Notes: generated from the letters alone by a model not told the origin. Counted from the stretch's first letter, positions 8,319 to 18,132 are shown. The stretch is 64,000 nucleotides of DNA from CADCWK01 sp965218235 (GCA_965218235.1 OZ244595.1:124001-188000); one strand, 5' to 3'. Program-made: numbers and translations.

Positions 8319-9230
8319 CTACCGCCGGGGCCGGGGTCCCTCTCCCGCAGCGGACCGAATCAGCACGCTGACCCAGGTCCGGTACGGCGCCCACCCAGAC
8401 GTGATACTGGCGACGTTGGCTGGATCGATCGGCGCGCTCAACCCATAGGCGACCGCGAGCGCCCCGACGAAACGGCCCTCGTTGGCGGGCGGGACGTCGA
8501 CGGTCATCGCACCACGGATCAGGATCAGCTCGGCCGAGAACGGCCCGACCCCGACCAGCCGCTGCAATGACGCCAGCCCCTCGTTCGCCGGCATTGCCCG
8601 CAGCCGGTCAGCATCGAGCGTCCCATCGGCCGCGGCGATGGCGAGACCGTGAAGCCACTCGGGTTTGCGGCCGCCAAGCCCGGAGACCGACGTCAGATCG
8701 GATGTCGCGAGGACGGACGGGGACGGGAACGCCGTGAGGTCGTGACCATCGTGGTGGACGACCACCCCGAACCGCCGGGCGATCTCCGCCTTGACCTTGG
8801 CCGCCTGGGCCATTTGAATGCGATGACTCGTGATCGCCCAGACGGCGGCCTCGAACGGCGACCAGAAGCCGGTCGGCCGGAAGCCGGGATTCGCGGCCTG
8901 AAGCTCACCGATCACCGGGTCGCGCTGGCCGATCTCCGGGTAGCCGGTGCCGTCAAGGTCCAGCGACAGCAGCCGCGCGACCTGACGAGAGACCGCCTCG
9001 ATCGAGGCGGTCGTGGTGACGCCGACGTCGACGGGACCGTCCCCCTCAGCCTGGCGGATGTCGACAGCGGCGACGTCTTCGGTTCCGTCAAGGACAAACG
9101 CGAGCCGCAGGACCGGCTCATTCGTCGCCGCGACCCCGGCGGGCGGGAACGCGTCGAGGAACGCCGTCGTCGCGGCGAGCCGATACGGCCCGCGGGGCTG
9201 GATGCTGAACCGTTCAGTCGCGGTTGCCAT
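8319..9230 (-). CDS. AlkA-like DNA-3-methyladenine glycosylase 2 family protein
   Basis: This 303-residue protein has the layout of AlkA-type base-excision glycosylases: an N-terminal beta domain (to about residue 110) and an all-helical HhH-GPD domain. The helix-hairpin-helix is visible as LVGVGPFSAELILIRG. The position of the catalytic Asp of E. coli AlkA corresponds here to the Glu of VPPANEGRF, so the mechanism may differ or activity may be weak. Related actinobacterial-type homologues also vary at this position, as far as I recall. The start at 9230 is chosen over an upstream one because the family N-terminus begins there. It is convergent with the GNAT gene, with 24 bases between stops. 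Confidence 0.8.
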   Translation of the reverse strand: MATATERFSIQPRGPYRLAATTAFLDAFPPAGVAATNEPVLRLAFVLDGTEDVAAVDIRQAEGDGPVDVGVTTTASIEAVSRQVARLLSLDLDGTGYPEIGQRDPVIGELQAANPGFRPTGFWSPFEAAVWAITSHRIQMAQAAKVKAEIARRFGVVVHHDGHDLTAFPSPSVLATSDLTSVSGLGGRKPEWLHGLAIAAADGTLDADRLRAMPANEGLASLQRLVGVGPFSAELILIRGAMTVDVPPANEGRFVGALAVAYGLSAPIDPANVASITSGWAPYRTWVSVLIRSAAGEGPRPRR

Positions 9231-9430
9231 GACACAGGATCCCTTCGTCTGGCTGGCTCGCGGACACGCACGACCCCGAGCGGTGTGTGCTATGCAGAGA
9301 CTGAGTAGCCGCAACGGCCACCATCTTGCGCGCCGGTCTCATTGTGTCCGTTCAGATGGACGGAATGCGACCTCTCTGCATGAGGTCGCGCAGTTGGTGT
9401 GCAACACACCGGATCAGGAGCAACAACACC

Positions 9431-10393
9431 ATGCGATATGGCTTGTTCGTCCCACAGGGCTGGCGGATGGATCTCATCGAGATCGCGGATCCGGTCGAGC
9501 AGTACGAGGCCATGACCAACGTCGGCAAGGTCGCGGACGAGGGGCCGTGGGACAGCATCTGGGTCTACGACCACTTCCACACCGTCCCAAAGCCGACCGA
9601 CAACACCGTCTTCGAGGCCTGGACCGCGACGGCAACGCTGGCCCGTGACACCAAGCGGATCAACGTCGGTCAGATGGTGACCTGCAACGGCTACCGCAAC
9701 CCCGCGCTCTGGGCCAAGATCGCCTCGACGGTCGATGTCGCCGCTCACGGCCGGCTCTACGCGGGCTACGGTGCCGGCTGGTATGAGCACGAGTGGAAGG
9801 CCTACGGCTACGGCTTCCCGGAGACGCGTGACCGGATGCGCGCCTTCCGCGAGGGGGTCGAGATCATCCACAAGATGTGGACCGAGGACAAGCCGACCTT
9901 CAAGGGCGAGTACTACTCGATCGACGAGCCGATCAACGAGCCGAAGGGCGTGCGCAAGCCGCACCCATCACTCTGGATCGGCGGCGGCGGCGAGCAGGTC
10001 ACCCTCAAGCTGGTCGCCCGGTTCGCCAACGCCTGCAACCTTGGCGGCCCGCCGGAGCAGATCGCCCACAAGCTCGAAGTCCTGAAGGGCCACTGTGAGA
10101 CGGTCGGCCGGAACTACGATGAGATCATCCGGAGCTCCTCGACCAACGTCTTCCTCCTCCAGGAGGGCGACAACGCCGAGTCGGCGACCGAGAAGGCCCG
10201 CGGCGCGATCGGCGCCACCTTCGAGGACTTCCAGAAGGACTTCGTTGTCGGCACCCCGGACAAGGTCGTCGCAGCACTCAAGGAGAAGAGCGATGTCGGA
10301 ATCGACTACCAGCTGATCTACATGCCGCGGATCGCGTATGACCACAGCATGATCCAGCAGTTCGCCGAGCAGGTCATGCCGCAACTCGGCTAG
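9431..10393 (+). CDS. F420-dependent LLM-class oxidoreductase (TIGR03560-like)
   Basis: This 320-residue luciferase-like-fold oxidoreductase closely follows the TIGR03560 pattern: MRYGLFVPQGW at the N-terminus, GPWDSIWVYDHFHTVP, LARDTKRINVGQMVTCNGYRN, then GRLYAGYGAGWYEHEWKAYG and SLWIGGGGEQVTLKLVARFA. Members use coenzyme F420 for hydride transfer. The physiological substrates are mostly unknown. The start at 9431 follows an AGGAG at 9415-9419 and fits the family N-terminus. It is transcribed away from the glycosylase gene across a 200-base divergent gap. Confidence 0.88.
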   Translation: MRYGLFVPQGWRMDLIEIADPVEQYEAMTNVGKVADEGPWDSIWVYDHFHTVPKPTDNTVFEAWTATATLARDTKRINVGQMVTCNGYRNPALWAKIASTVDVAAHGRLYAGYGAGWYEHEWKAYGYGFPETRDRMRAFREGVEIIHKMWTEDKPTFKGEYYSIDEPINEPKGVRKPHPSLWIGGGGEQVTLKLVARFANACNLGGPPEQIAHKLEVLKGHCETVGRNYDEIIRSSSTNVFLLQEGDNAESATEKARGAIGATFEDFQKDFVVGTPDKVVAALKEKSDVGIDYQLIYMPRIAYDHSMIQQFAEQVMPQLG

Positions 10394-10785
10394 ACGCGAC
10401 CTGTCGGACACGCCGATCGTTCCGGGACACTCCCGGCAGTGGTGCCCAGGCATCGCGGCCGGGAGTACCCGTTGTGGTCCAGTGCGCGACTGATACGGAA
10501 TCCGCGTAAAGACTCCCCTCTCCGGGCCTGGTGAGTCGAGATCGCCTCCAGGTGATCGAGCGAACCGGGAGCCGGGGAGGGGCTGGGGGAGGGGTCGGTT
10601 CGCCGCCCGCACCTGGCGCTTGACACCCAGAGTGTTCAACCGGATTTCGTATGAATCCAGCGGAGAGACGTCATACTGCCAGGGACCAACGCATCCCCAG
10701 AGCCGGTCGGCCGGTCGGCCGGTCGGCCGGTTGCTCCCGACGTCGTCATCATCCTCGATCACGCTCTCACCGCTGGAGATTGGTT
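10394..10785. repeat. Intergenic region with degenerate family-A repeat and 8-bp tandem repeat
   Basis: Bases 10513-10597 contain the end motifs of the dispersed family-A repeat (CCCCTCTCCGGG at the left, CCGGGGAGGGGCTGGGGGAG at the right) without its central block. Bases 10703-10731 hold about three and a half copies of CCGGTCGG. I see no gene here. Confidence 0.6.
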
Positions 10786-12060
10786 ATGTCCGGTCCGAGC
10801 CCGCTCCCACGCCTGCTCCTCCTGTTCGTCGTCATGGCCCTGCCTGGCGGCCTCCTCGCGCCGGTCAGTCATGGATCCGCCTCAACCCTGACACCGGCCA
10901 CCCAGTTCGCGGGCCGCGTCCAACGGGCGCTGTCGCAGAGCCAGACCGGCACCGGCGAGCCAGCGATCGGGCGGTCCAAGTATGAGAGCCCGCTCGGCTT
11001 CACCCTCGACTGGGGCCGCGGCTGGGATCTGGACCGGTCGACCGCTGTCTACGGAGTGGACCTGGCCGTCTTCCAGAACGACGCGGATCTTTCCCTCCAG
11101 GTCTGGGGCTTCATGAACTTCGGTGGGGACGCCGATGTCTGCCTCGATCAGATGACGGACTTCTACCCACAGGTCTTCGACATCGCGGACCTCTCCCCGC
11201 TCCGCAACGGGGTTGACGACCCGATCGGACCCGGTGAGGACATCGCGTTCCAGGCGTTCGAGTACACCGAATCCCCTCGTGACGAGTCGGGCCAGCGCCT
11301 CTACCTCGGCTGCCAGACACTGACGCCGGGCGAGTCGGTCATCGTCATCGGCCTGTCCAGCACGGAGGCGGACTTCGACGACAGCCTCGCGGCCGCCGAT
11401 GACTTCCTGGACGACAGCCTCGCGGTCGAGCCGCAGTCGCTCGACGTCGACGGGTTCTCGGACCGGACAACAGCCGTCAGCAGGGACATCGACCGCTTCT
11501 ACCGGCGGTCGCTCCGGATCGAGGGCAAGGACGACTACTCCAGGCCGGACTACGAGACCTTCACCGAACCGACCGAGTCGCCGTGCTTCTCGACGACGCT
11601 CGACGGCAGCCCACCCGACCGCAACGCCCTGCGGGACCCTGGAGTCGGACCGGCCTACTGCGGGGCCGACGAGCGGATTCTGGTCGATGCACCCTGGATG
11701 CTGACCTACATCATCCCACGGGCCGGCGACGTCGCCCTGGCGGCGATCCTCGCCCACGAGTCCGGCCACCATCTCCAGGGTCTGACCGGCTGGGACCGTG
11801 GGTTCGACTACGGCGATCCGAAGGACACCTTCATCGCCGAGCAGCAGGCCGACTGCCTGTCCGGCTCCTACATCCGCTCAACCGTCCTCCGCGGGATCTA
11901 CCGGGAGAGCGATGTCGACTCGGTCCGCTCGCTCATGAACGACATCGGCGGTTTCGAGGCCGGGGTCGACCACGGCACGGGCGAAGAGCGCGTCGACGCG
12001 TTCAACCTCGGCTACGACGACGGCTTCGCCGCGTGTGGGTTGTACGACCGGCGCGCCTGA
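10786..12060 (+). CDS. Secreted neutral zinc metallopeptidase
   Basis: This 424-residue exported protein belongs to the putative neutral zinc metallopeptidase family (YpfJ-like). Residues 8-33 form a signal peptide (PRLLLLFVVMALPGGLLAPV, likely cut after SHGSA). About 230 residues of non-conserved extracytoplasmic sequence come next. The peptidase domain begins near residue 250 with the family strand YIIPRAGDVALAAILAHESGHH, whose HESGHH is the zinc-binding HExxH, followed by EQQADCLSGSYIRS, where the Glu is the third ligand in the E-x-x-A-D-C pattern. The long N-terminal extension is larger than in typical members. The start is set by TGGAGAT eight bases upstream. Confidence 0.87.
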   Translation: MSGPSPLPRLLLLFVVMALPGGLLAPVSHGSASTLTPATQFAGRVQRALSQSQTGTGEPAIGRSKYESPLGFTLDWGRGWDLDRSTAVYGVDLAVFQNDADLSLQVWGFMNFGGDADVCLDQMTDFYPQVFDIADLSPLRNGVDDPIGPGEDIAFQAFEYTESPRDESGQRLYLGCQTLTPGESVIVIGLSSTEADFDDSLAAADDFLDDSLAVEPQSLDVDGFSDRTTAVSRDIDRFYRRSLRIEGKDDYSRPDYETFTEPTESPCFSTTLDGSPPDRNALRDPGVGPAYCGADERILVDAPWMLTYIIPRAGDVALAAILAHESGHHLQGLTGWDRGFDYGDPKDTFIAEQQADCLSGSYIRSTVLRGIYRESDVDSVRSLMNDIGGFEAGVDHGTGEERVDAFNLGYDDGFAACGLYDRRA

Positions 12061-12311
12061 GCGCCGCCGAACGCGCTCGGACCCTCTACAGGTGACCGGT
12101 GCCGGCGCGGCACGATCGCGGAGCGGCTGACTCGGCCAGGCGCGCCAGCCGCTCCGTCGGATTGGGCAGGGCGGTCGTCGCCGGGCATAATTGGCGGGTT
12201 ACTGTTCCTGACGGTCTCACCATCGCCGTGCTTCGACCGCCTGGCCGGCCGCCGTGCCGTCTCAAGTCGCGTCGATCTCTCGGGATCGCCGCCGCCGGAG
12301 TTCGCCGCCTC

Positions 12312-13355
12312 GTGACATCCGCCCCAGAGAAGACCGACTCCACCCGCGGCCAGCGCGCCAGCCGCTCCCGGTTCGTCAGCGGCGTCTTCCTCGTCCGGGT
12401 CCGTCGCGCCGAAGAAGACCAGTTCGCCCGGCTCCTCGTCCGGATCGCCGCCCGCCAGCGCCAGGCCGAGACCCTCGAAGAGGAGATCGTCGCCCTCCGT
12501 CAGCTCCTCAGTGCCTTCTCCAGCGCCGTCCTTGGCCGCGTCGACTCCCTGCTGACCGAAGTCCGGCAGGCCCGGATCGTCGTCTCCGACCTCGAGAACA
12601 GCCTGGCCCAGCAGGACGAGCTCTACGATCCCGAGCTGGCCGACGTCCTCGCGCGGCTGGCCGAGCAATGGACCGGTCTGCTGATGAGCGGGTCGCACCG
12701 GCTGCCGAACGATGGCGAGGCGCCCGAGGCGCCGAGCTACAACCGGACCGGAATCCCCATCGGCGGGCCGGCCGAGGAGCATGGCGGGGACGGCTCGGAG
12801 GACGAGGAGGCGCTGATGGGCCGCGGTGCCCGCCAGAGCACCCCGCAGCGCGAAGCCGCCCGTCGCGAGGCCCAGGCGCTCTACCGCGACCTCGCCCGCC
12901 GGTATCACCCTGACTGGGCGAGCAGCGAGGACGACCGCTCCCGCCGCGAGGCGATCATGCAGCGCGTGAATGTCGCCTACGCCGACCTCGACCTCGTTCA
13001 GCTCCGCCGGTTCGCGCGCGAGATCGACCCGACGAGCGTCGCCGAGCGGACGATCGAGGACAAGATCGTCTGGGCCGAGGCCGAGATCGACCGGCTGGCC
13101 CGACTGATCGACGGACAGCAGGACGAGCTAGCCCGCCTCCAGGACACGCGGGCCTACAAGCTCTGGCTGCAGCAACAGGCCGGCGAGGCGGTCTTCGCTC
13201 GAGTCGAGCGCGACCTGAGCCGCGAACGCTTCCGGCTTGCCCGTCGGCTCCGCGAGCTCCGCCGCCAGGCTGAGCGGAGCAAACCATCCAGTGCGCCGCC
13301 CAAGCCCGAACCACCTCGCCGCCGCCTGCTCAACGGCGTTCGCCGCCGAGCCTGA
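12312..13355 (+). CDS. J-domain-containing coiled-coil protein
   Basis: This protein of about 347 residues has an N-terminal coiled-coil half (QRQAETLEEEIVALRQLL and onward), a short acidic linker, and a DnaJ-type J domain. That domain contains AQALYRDLARRYHPDWAS, with the HPD tripeptide needed to stimulate DnaK ATPase, and ends in VNVAYADLD. A second charged coiled coil follows (TIEDKIVWAEAEIDRLARL), then a basic tail. There is no zinc-finger or C-terminal client domain, so it is a specialised DnaK co-chaperone rather than DnaJ. Start choice is uncertain: the GTG at 12312 fits coding character, and an upstream start at 12099 would add basic, low-complexity sequence. Confidence 0.75.
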   Translation: MTSAPEKTDSTRGQRASRSRFVSGVFLVRVRRAEEDQFARLLVRIAARQRQAETLEEEIVALRQLLSAFSSAVLGRVDSLLTEVRQARIVVSDLENSLAQQDELYDPELADVLARLAEQWTGLLMSGSHRLPNDGEAPEAPSYNRTGIPIGGPAEEHGGDGSEDEEALMGRGARQSTPQREAARREAQALYRDLARRYHPDWASSEDDRSRREAIMQRVNVAYADLDLVQLRRFAREIDPTSVAERTIEDKIVWAEAEIDRLARLIDGQQDELARLQDTRAYKLWLQQQAGEAVFARVERDLSRERFRLARRLRELRRQAERSKPSSAPPKPEPPRRRLLNGVRRRA

Positions 13356-13631
13356 CCGGCAGCGTCAATGGCACCGTAATACGGAATCCAAGGAATGCCC
13401 GTGCGGATCCGGACGTCCATGACCGGCCGACCCAGAGGCGATCCGCGATCGCCAGGTACTCATCCGAATTCAGAATAACGCTGAGCAAAATGGGCTGTTG
13501 TCCATCGCGCTCCGGGCAACATCCCGTCCAGCTGAGCTCCCGCGAACCGGTTGACGCGGACCGGACTGGCGCGGACGATCACCACCGGAAACCGGATGGC
13601 CGCGACGATCAGACCGAGAGGACCATCGTCC

Positions 13632-14084
13632 ATGGAATGGATCACCCGAACCGGAGCCCGTCTCGACCGCGCCGCCATGATCTGGCTGATCCGCAACCGG
13701 ATCGACCCGGACGCGACGATCACCTTCCTGCCGGAGGCCGACGTCATGGCAACGGCGGAGGAGCGCGGCGCGACCGCGTTCCACCACCCGCAGGCGGAGC
13801 TGCGGAACACCGGTCTCCGAACCGGCTTCGATGCCCTGCTCTACCGTTACGATCTGACCGATCCGGCGCTGACCACGATGTCTCTCGCCCTGCGGGGAGC
13901 CGAGACGAACGATCGGCAGCTCACGCCATGGTCGGTCGGGGTCCGGGCCGTCGGCCTCGGGCTCCGGGCACTCCACGAGGAAGACTCCGCGTTCGTCGCC
14001 GCCGTCGGCACCGTCCTCGATGGGCTCCATCAGTTCTGCGTCGAGCTGACAAACCCAGTGGCTGCTCCGAACAGGGGAAATTGA
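13632..14084 (+). CDS. ChrB-domain protein (chromate-resistance-associated family)
   Basis: This 150-residue protein matches the C-terminal domain of ChrB. Matching points are WITRTGARLDRAAMIWLIRN (family WVTRxxxxIDRxAxxWLIRR), RIDPDATITFLPEADVM, GATAFHHPQAELRNTG, GFDALLYRYDL and LRGAETNDRQLTPWSVG. In chromate operons ChrB is a regulator or sensor near the ChrA transporter. Here no ChrA gene is within the window and the N-terminal ChrB half is absent, so function is open. The start is supported by AGAGGA ten bases upstream. Confidence 0.75.
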   Translation: MEWITRTGARLDRAAMIWLIRNRIDPDATITFLPEADVMATAEERGATAFHHPQAELRNTGLRTGFDALLYRYDLTDPALTTMSLALRGAETNDRQLTPWSVGVRAVGLGLRALHEEDSAFVAAVGTVLDGLHQFCVELTNPVAAPNRGN

Positions 14085-14380
14085 ACGCGCTCCAACCCGC
14101 CCGGCCGCTACTCCCTTCCGGGCAATCGGCAATCAAAACGCCGCCCCTGGCACGCGAGGCGTCGAACGGCCGCAACCCGCAGATTGACAGGCTCCCCGCG
14201 GGTCGGTACGGTGCTGGGTGTTAACGTCCTCAATCGTGATCGGTGGTTCGAACGCGCCGTGGCCGGATCCGGTTATCCCGCTCGCGGAACGGGACCGTGG
14301 TCTCGCCGTGAGCGGCTCATCGAATCGACCGTGCCGAATACCGGCGGCGACCTCCGGCCTCACTACCGAAAGGGTCTCTC

Positions 14381-17300
14381 GTGACCAGACTGCAGGACAT
14401 TGAAGGCGTCTCCCGCTGGCGTTCCGTCGGGCCGTTCCGGGGCGGACGCGTTGTCACCGTCGCCGGGAGTTACCACGACGAGAACACCTTCTACTTCGGC
14501 GGCGTCGCCGGGGGCGTCTGGAAGACGACCGACGCCGGGCTGTACTGGAAACCGGTCTCGGACGGATTCTTCCGGACGTCCTCCGTCGGGGCCGTGGCCG
14601 TCGCGCCGTCGGACTCCAACGTCATCTACGCCGGCACCGGCGAGACGACGATCCGGATCGACGTCTCCCATGGTGACGGGGTCTACAAGTCGACCGACGC
14701 TGGCACGACCTGGAGCCATGTCGGCCTGACGGAGACCCGCCACATCGGCAAGATCAGGGTCCACCCGACCAACCCGGACGTAGCCTGGGTCGCGGCCTTC
14801 GGGCACGCCTTCGGACCGAACCCGGAGCGCGGCGTCTTCAAGACCGAGGATGGCGGCAAGAGCTGGCGCCACGTCCTGTTCATCTCGGACAAGGCCGGCG
14901 CCGTCGACCTCTCCGTTGACGAGTCCAACCCACGCATCGTCTACGCGACGATCTGGGAGGCGTACCGGAACTTCTGGCAGATCAGCAGCGGTGGCCCGGA
15001 GAGCGGCCTCTGGCGCAGCCTCGACGGCGGCGAGACCTGGCAGGACATCACCCGCAACCGCGGGCTGCCGAAAGGGACACTCGGCAAGCTCGCCGTCGCG
15101 GCCTCCCCGGCCAGGACCGGCCGGGTCTGGGCACTGATCGAGCAGACGAAGGAAGGCGGTCTCTACCGCTCGGACGACTACGGTGTCACCTGGGAGCTGG
15201 TCAGCGACAACCAGAACCTGATCAGCCGGGCCTGGTACTACGTCCACCTCACCGCCGACCCGGTCGACCCGGAGACGGTCTACGTCAATAATCTCGACTT
15301 CTACCGCAGCACCGACGGTGGCCGCACGTTCAGCGACATCGTCACGCCCCACGGCGACAACCACGATCTCTGGATCGATCCGAAGAACCCGCTCCGGATG
15401 ATCCAGGGCAACGACGGTGGGGCCAACGTTTCCGTCGATGGCGGCTACACCTTCAGCACGATCTACAACCAGCCGACGGCCCAGTTCTACCACCTCGGCG
15501 TCAGCAACGAGGAGCCGTACCACATCTACGGCACCCAGCAGGACAACAGTAGCCTGGCGGTTCCGGCCTGGACCAACACGTCGTCGATCACCTGGCAGCA
15601 CGTCTACGACGCCGGCAGCGGCGAGAGCGGCTACGTCGTCGTCAAGCCGGACGATCCGGACATCATCTACGTCGGCGCGATCGGCTCGTCGCCGGGCGGC
15701 GGCAACGCCCTCCAGCGCTACGACCGCCGGACCGACCAGATTCGCCTGATCACCTCCTGGCCGGAGTCCAAGACCGGCCTCGGCTCGAAGGCGCTGAAGC
15801 AGCGCTTCGCCTGGACCTACCCGATCGTCGTCTCGCCGCACGATGTCAACACGATCTACATCGGTGGCGACCGGGTCTACCGCTCGACCAACGAGGGCCA
15901 GAGCTGGGAACCGATCAGCCCCGATCTGACCCGGGCCGAACCACACACGCTCGAACCGTCCGGTGGCCCGGTCAACAAGGACGCCCTCGGCGCCGAGACC
16001 TACGCGACGGTCTTCTCACTCATCGAGTCGCCGCACACGAAGGGCGTCCTCTGGGCCGGGTCGGACGACGGTCTGATCCACCTCAGCCCGGACGGCGGTG
16101 CCAGCTGGCGGAACGTCACCCCGCCCCAGTTCCAGGACTGGACGATGGTCAGCGGCATCGAGCCCTCACCGACCGACCCGGCGACCGTCTACGTCGCCGC
16201 TACCCGCTACAAGACCGACGACTACTCGCCGTACCTGTTCGTCACCCGCGACTCCGGCGCGAACTGGACCCGAATCGACGACGGCATCCCGGCCGGCGAG
16301 TTCACCCGCGTCATCCGGGCCGACCCGACAACGCCGGGGCTGCTCTACGCCGGGACCGAGCTCGGGGTCCACGTCTCGACCGACGACGGCTCGACCTGGT
16401 CACCCCTCCAGCTCAACCTGCCGGTCTCGCCGGTGCACGACCTGATCGTCAAGGGCACGGACCTGATCGCCGGCACCCACGGCCGCGCGATCTGGATCCT
16501 CGACGACCTGACGCCGATCCGGCAGCTCGCAACCGGCGTCCCGGCCGCGACGACCTACCTGATGCCGCCTCGCGACACGCTCCGGATCCTGCCGGGCATC
16601 GACTGGACCGGCAACGTCCTGACCACGACCAACTACATCGGCCGGACGCCGGGCGCCTTCACCGCCACCGTCGATGAGAACGGTACTCCGGTCCGGACGT
16701 ACCTGGATGTCGGCGAGAACCCGCCGAAGGGCGCAATCATCACGTACTTCCTGGCCGCGGCGCCGGAGCAGCCGCTGACGCTGACGTTCGCCAACGCTGC
16801 CGAGACGGAGGTCCGCCGCTACACCAGCCGGACCGACGACGACCCGGCAATCGCGAAGGAACTGCGCGCCCCAGCCGTGGTGGGCTGGAACCGCTTCGTC
16901 TGGGACCTCCACTGGGCACCGGTTACGAAAGTCGAGGGCGACGACCCGGTAGCCAGCGAGGCGATCTCCGGCCCGTTCGTCGCTCCGGGTGACTTCACCG
17001 TCACCCTGAAGGTCGGCGGGACGGAGCTGACGCAAGGCTTCAAGGTGGTCAAACCGTCGAACCGGCCGGCGAGCCAGGCGGACCTCGATGCCCAGGAGGC
17101 GCTCCTCCTGAAGATCCACGCCCAGCTCGACCGGACCGCGAAGGCGCTCAATCGGATGCGCGACCTGCGCGGCCAGCTGTCGGACTGGAGCAAGCGCGCG
17201 AAGACCCGGGACGGCGCGGCCGACTTCGCCAGCGCCGCCGACCGACTGCGTGAGCAGATCCTCGAGATCGAGTCGACGATCGCCGTCCCGGACCTCCGGC

Positions 17301-17635
17301 CCGGCTGGGGCGACCGCAACAACGCCGGAACCAAGCTGATGGCGCAGCTGGCCGGGGTCGGCCCGGCCGTCCAGCTCGGCGACTACCGACCGACCGACCA
17401 GGCCGCCGAAGCCGTCACCGAACTGACCGCCGAGATCGAGGCGGAGATCTCTCGCTTCGAACAGGCGATCGCCGAAGCCATTCCGGCCCTCAACGCCCAG
17501 GCAGGTTCGGCGGGATTCGGCATCATCACCGACGCCAGCTGGCCGCACGCCGACCAGGCGCCAGCCACCCCTCCCGACCCGGCCATCACCGGCGGCACCG
17601 TCGAGGGCCACGAGACCACGCCACCGATCGCGTAA
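14381..17635 (+). CDS. Large BNR/sortilin-type beta-propeller protein
   Basis: This 1084-residue protein consists mainly of repeats with the Asp-box/BNR signature (for example WKTTDAGLYWKPVSDG, YKSTDAGTTWSHVG, WRSLDGGETWQDI, YRSTNEGQSWEPIS, HVSTDDGSTWSPL), forming one or two propellers related to the VPS10/sortilin family. The last 350 residues contain a beta-rich domain (RFVWDLHWAP) and a helical coiled-coil segment. These proteins are often called glycosyl hydrolases, but catalytic residues are not evident. Unusually, no signal peptide is seen at the GTG start, which follows AAAGGGT by seven bases. It may be cytoplasmic or use another export route. Confidence 0.85.
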   Translation: MTRLQDIEGVSRWRSVGPFRGGRVVTVAGSYHDENTFYFGGVAGGVWKTTDAGLYWKPVSDGFFRTSSVGAVAVAPSDSNVIYAGTGETTIRIDVSHGDGVYKSTDAGTTWSHVGLTETRHIGKIRVHPTNPDVAWVAAFGHAFGPNPERGVFKTEDGGKSWRHVLFISDKAGAVDLSVDESNPRIVYATIWEAYRNFWQISSGGPESGLWRSLDGGETWQDITRNRGLPKGTLGKLAVAASPARTGRVWALIEQTKEGGLYRSDDYGVTWELVSDNQNLISRAWYYVHLTADPVDPETVYVNNLDFYRSTDGGRTFSDIVTPHGDNHDLWIDPKNPLRMIQGNDGGANVSVDGGYTFSTIYNQPTAQFYHLGVSNEEPYHIYGTQQDNSSLAVPAWTNTSSITWQHVYDAGSGESGYVVVKPDDPDIIYVGAIGSSPGGGNALQRYDRRTDQIRLITSWPESKTGLGSKALKQRFAWTYPIVVSPHDVNTIYIGGDRVYRSTNEGQSWEPISPDLTRAEPHTLEPSGGPVNKDALGAETYATVFSLIESPHTKGVLWAGSDDGLIHLSPDGGASWRNVTPPQFQDWTMVSGIEPSPTDPATVYVAATRYKTDDYSPYLFVTRDSGANWTRIDDGIPAGEFTRVIRADPTTPGLLYAGTELGVHVSTDDGSTWSPLQLNLPVSPVHDLIVKGTDLIAGTHGRAIWILDDLTPIRQLATGVPAATTYLMPPRDTLRILPGIDWTGNVLTTTNYIGRTPGAFTATVDENGTPVRTYLDVGENPPKGAIITYFLAAAPEQPLTLTFANAAETEVRRYTSRTDDDPAIAKELRAPAVVGWNRFVWDLHWAPVTKVEGDDPVASEAISGPFVAPGDFTVTLKVGGTELTQGFKVVKPSNRPASQADLDAQEALLLKIHAQLDRTAKALNRMRDLRGQLSDWSKRAKTRDGAADFASAADRLREQILEIESTIAVPDLRPGWGDRNNAGTKLMAQLAGVGPAVQLGDYRPTDQAAEAVTELTAEIEAEISRFEQAIAEAIPALNAQAGSAGFGIITDASWPHADQAPATPPDPAITGGTVEGHETTPPIA

Positions 17636-18132
17636 CCTCGGCAAAGCATCCATCCCGGTCTCGGTTGTTCCGAACGAGATGATCGAGCCGCGACGGCCTG
17701 GCTCGTAAACGTCGCCCCTCCATTGCAGCACCTCAGCGGAGGGCGTTCCGCTACAGGGATATCATCGACAGCTCGTTACTCGCAGCGCTCCCTCAACCAC
17801 CGCTGGATCGCGGCCGTCCGGGTCGCAACTCCGAATCAACGGACGATCCAGCGGCGGTGGGCACTGACCGAAGGTGCGGGCGCTGACAAGGTGCAGGCGC
17901 TGACGAAGAGCCGGTGGGCGATGTCGGCGTTGCTCAGGCCCTCCGACAGGAGAACGATGACCTCCCGTTCCCGCGGCGCCCCCACCGGCCAGTCCCGAAA
18001 AAAGAAATCGGGAAGGTTTCGCGGTCGCCTCACAACCGGATGGTCTGGACTTTGCATCGCTTCCGGCACACGATTCGCGGCTGCCAGGCCGCGACGCAAC
18101 CTGGACAATCCGCCAAACCGGCAGGAGCAGAC
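17636..18132. other. Intergenic region with inverted repeat and gene remnant
   Basis: This 497-base gap has no intact gene. It holds an imperfect inverted repeat (CCACCGCTGGATCG at 17797-17810 against CGATCCAGCGGCGGTGG at 17844-17860) and, next to it, a remnant of a LuxR-type helix-turn-helix on the minus strand. The promoter of the molybdenum hydroxylase operon should lie near its right end but is not obvious. Confidence 0.6.
17899..17982 (-). pseudogene. Remnant of a LuxR-type HTH regulator
   Basis: The minus strand encodes PREREVIVLLSEGLSNADI followed by AHRLFVS. This is the first two-thirds of a LuxR/NarL helix-turn-helix (family pattern LTPREREVLxLLAEGLSNxEIAxRLFVS). The match stops abruptly after the recognition-helix start, and no receiver or ATPase domain precedes it, so only a fragment of about 28 codons survives. 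It probably marks a deleted regulator gene. Confidence 0.6.

Noticed and set aside
10703..10731. Tandem CCGGTCGG units as a CRISPR-like or iteron array
   Set aside because: Units are contiguous, eight bases long and without spacers. There is no adjacent cas or replication gene.
14363..15946. Long open frame on the minus strand (over 500 codons)
   Set aside because: It is antisense to the BNR-propeller gene, rich in Val/Asp/Arg/Gly as expected from GC-rich shadow frames, and has no family resemblance. The same applies to the long frames opposite or beside ffh, the FAD oxidoreductase and the debranching enzyme genes.
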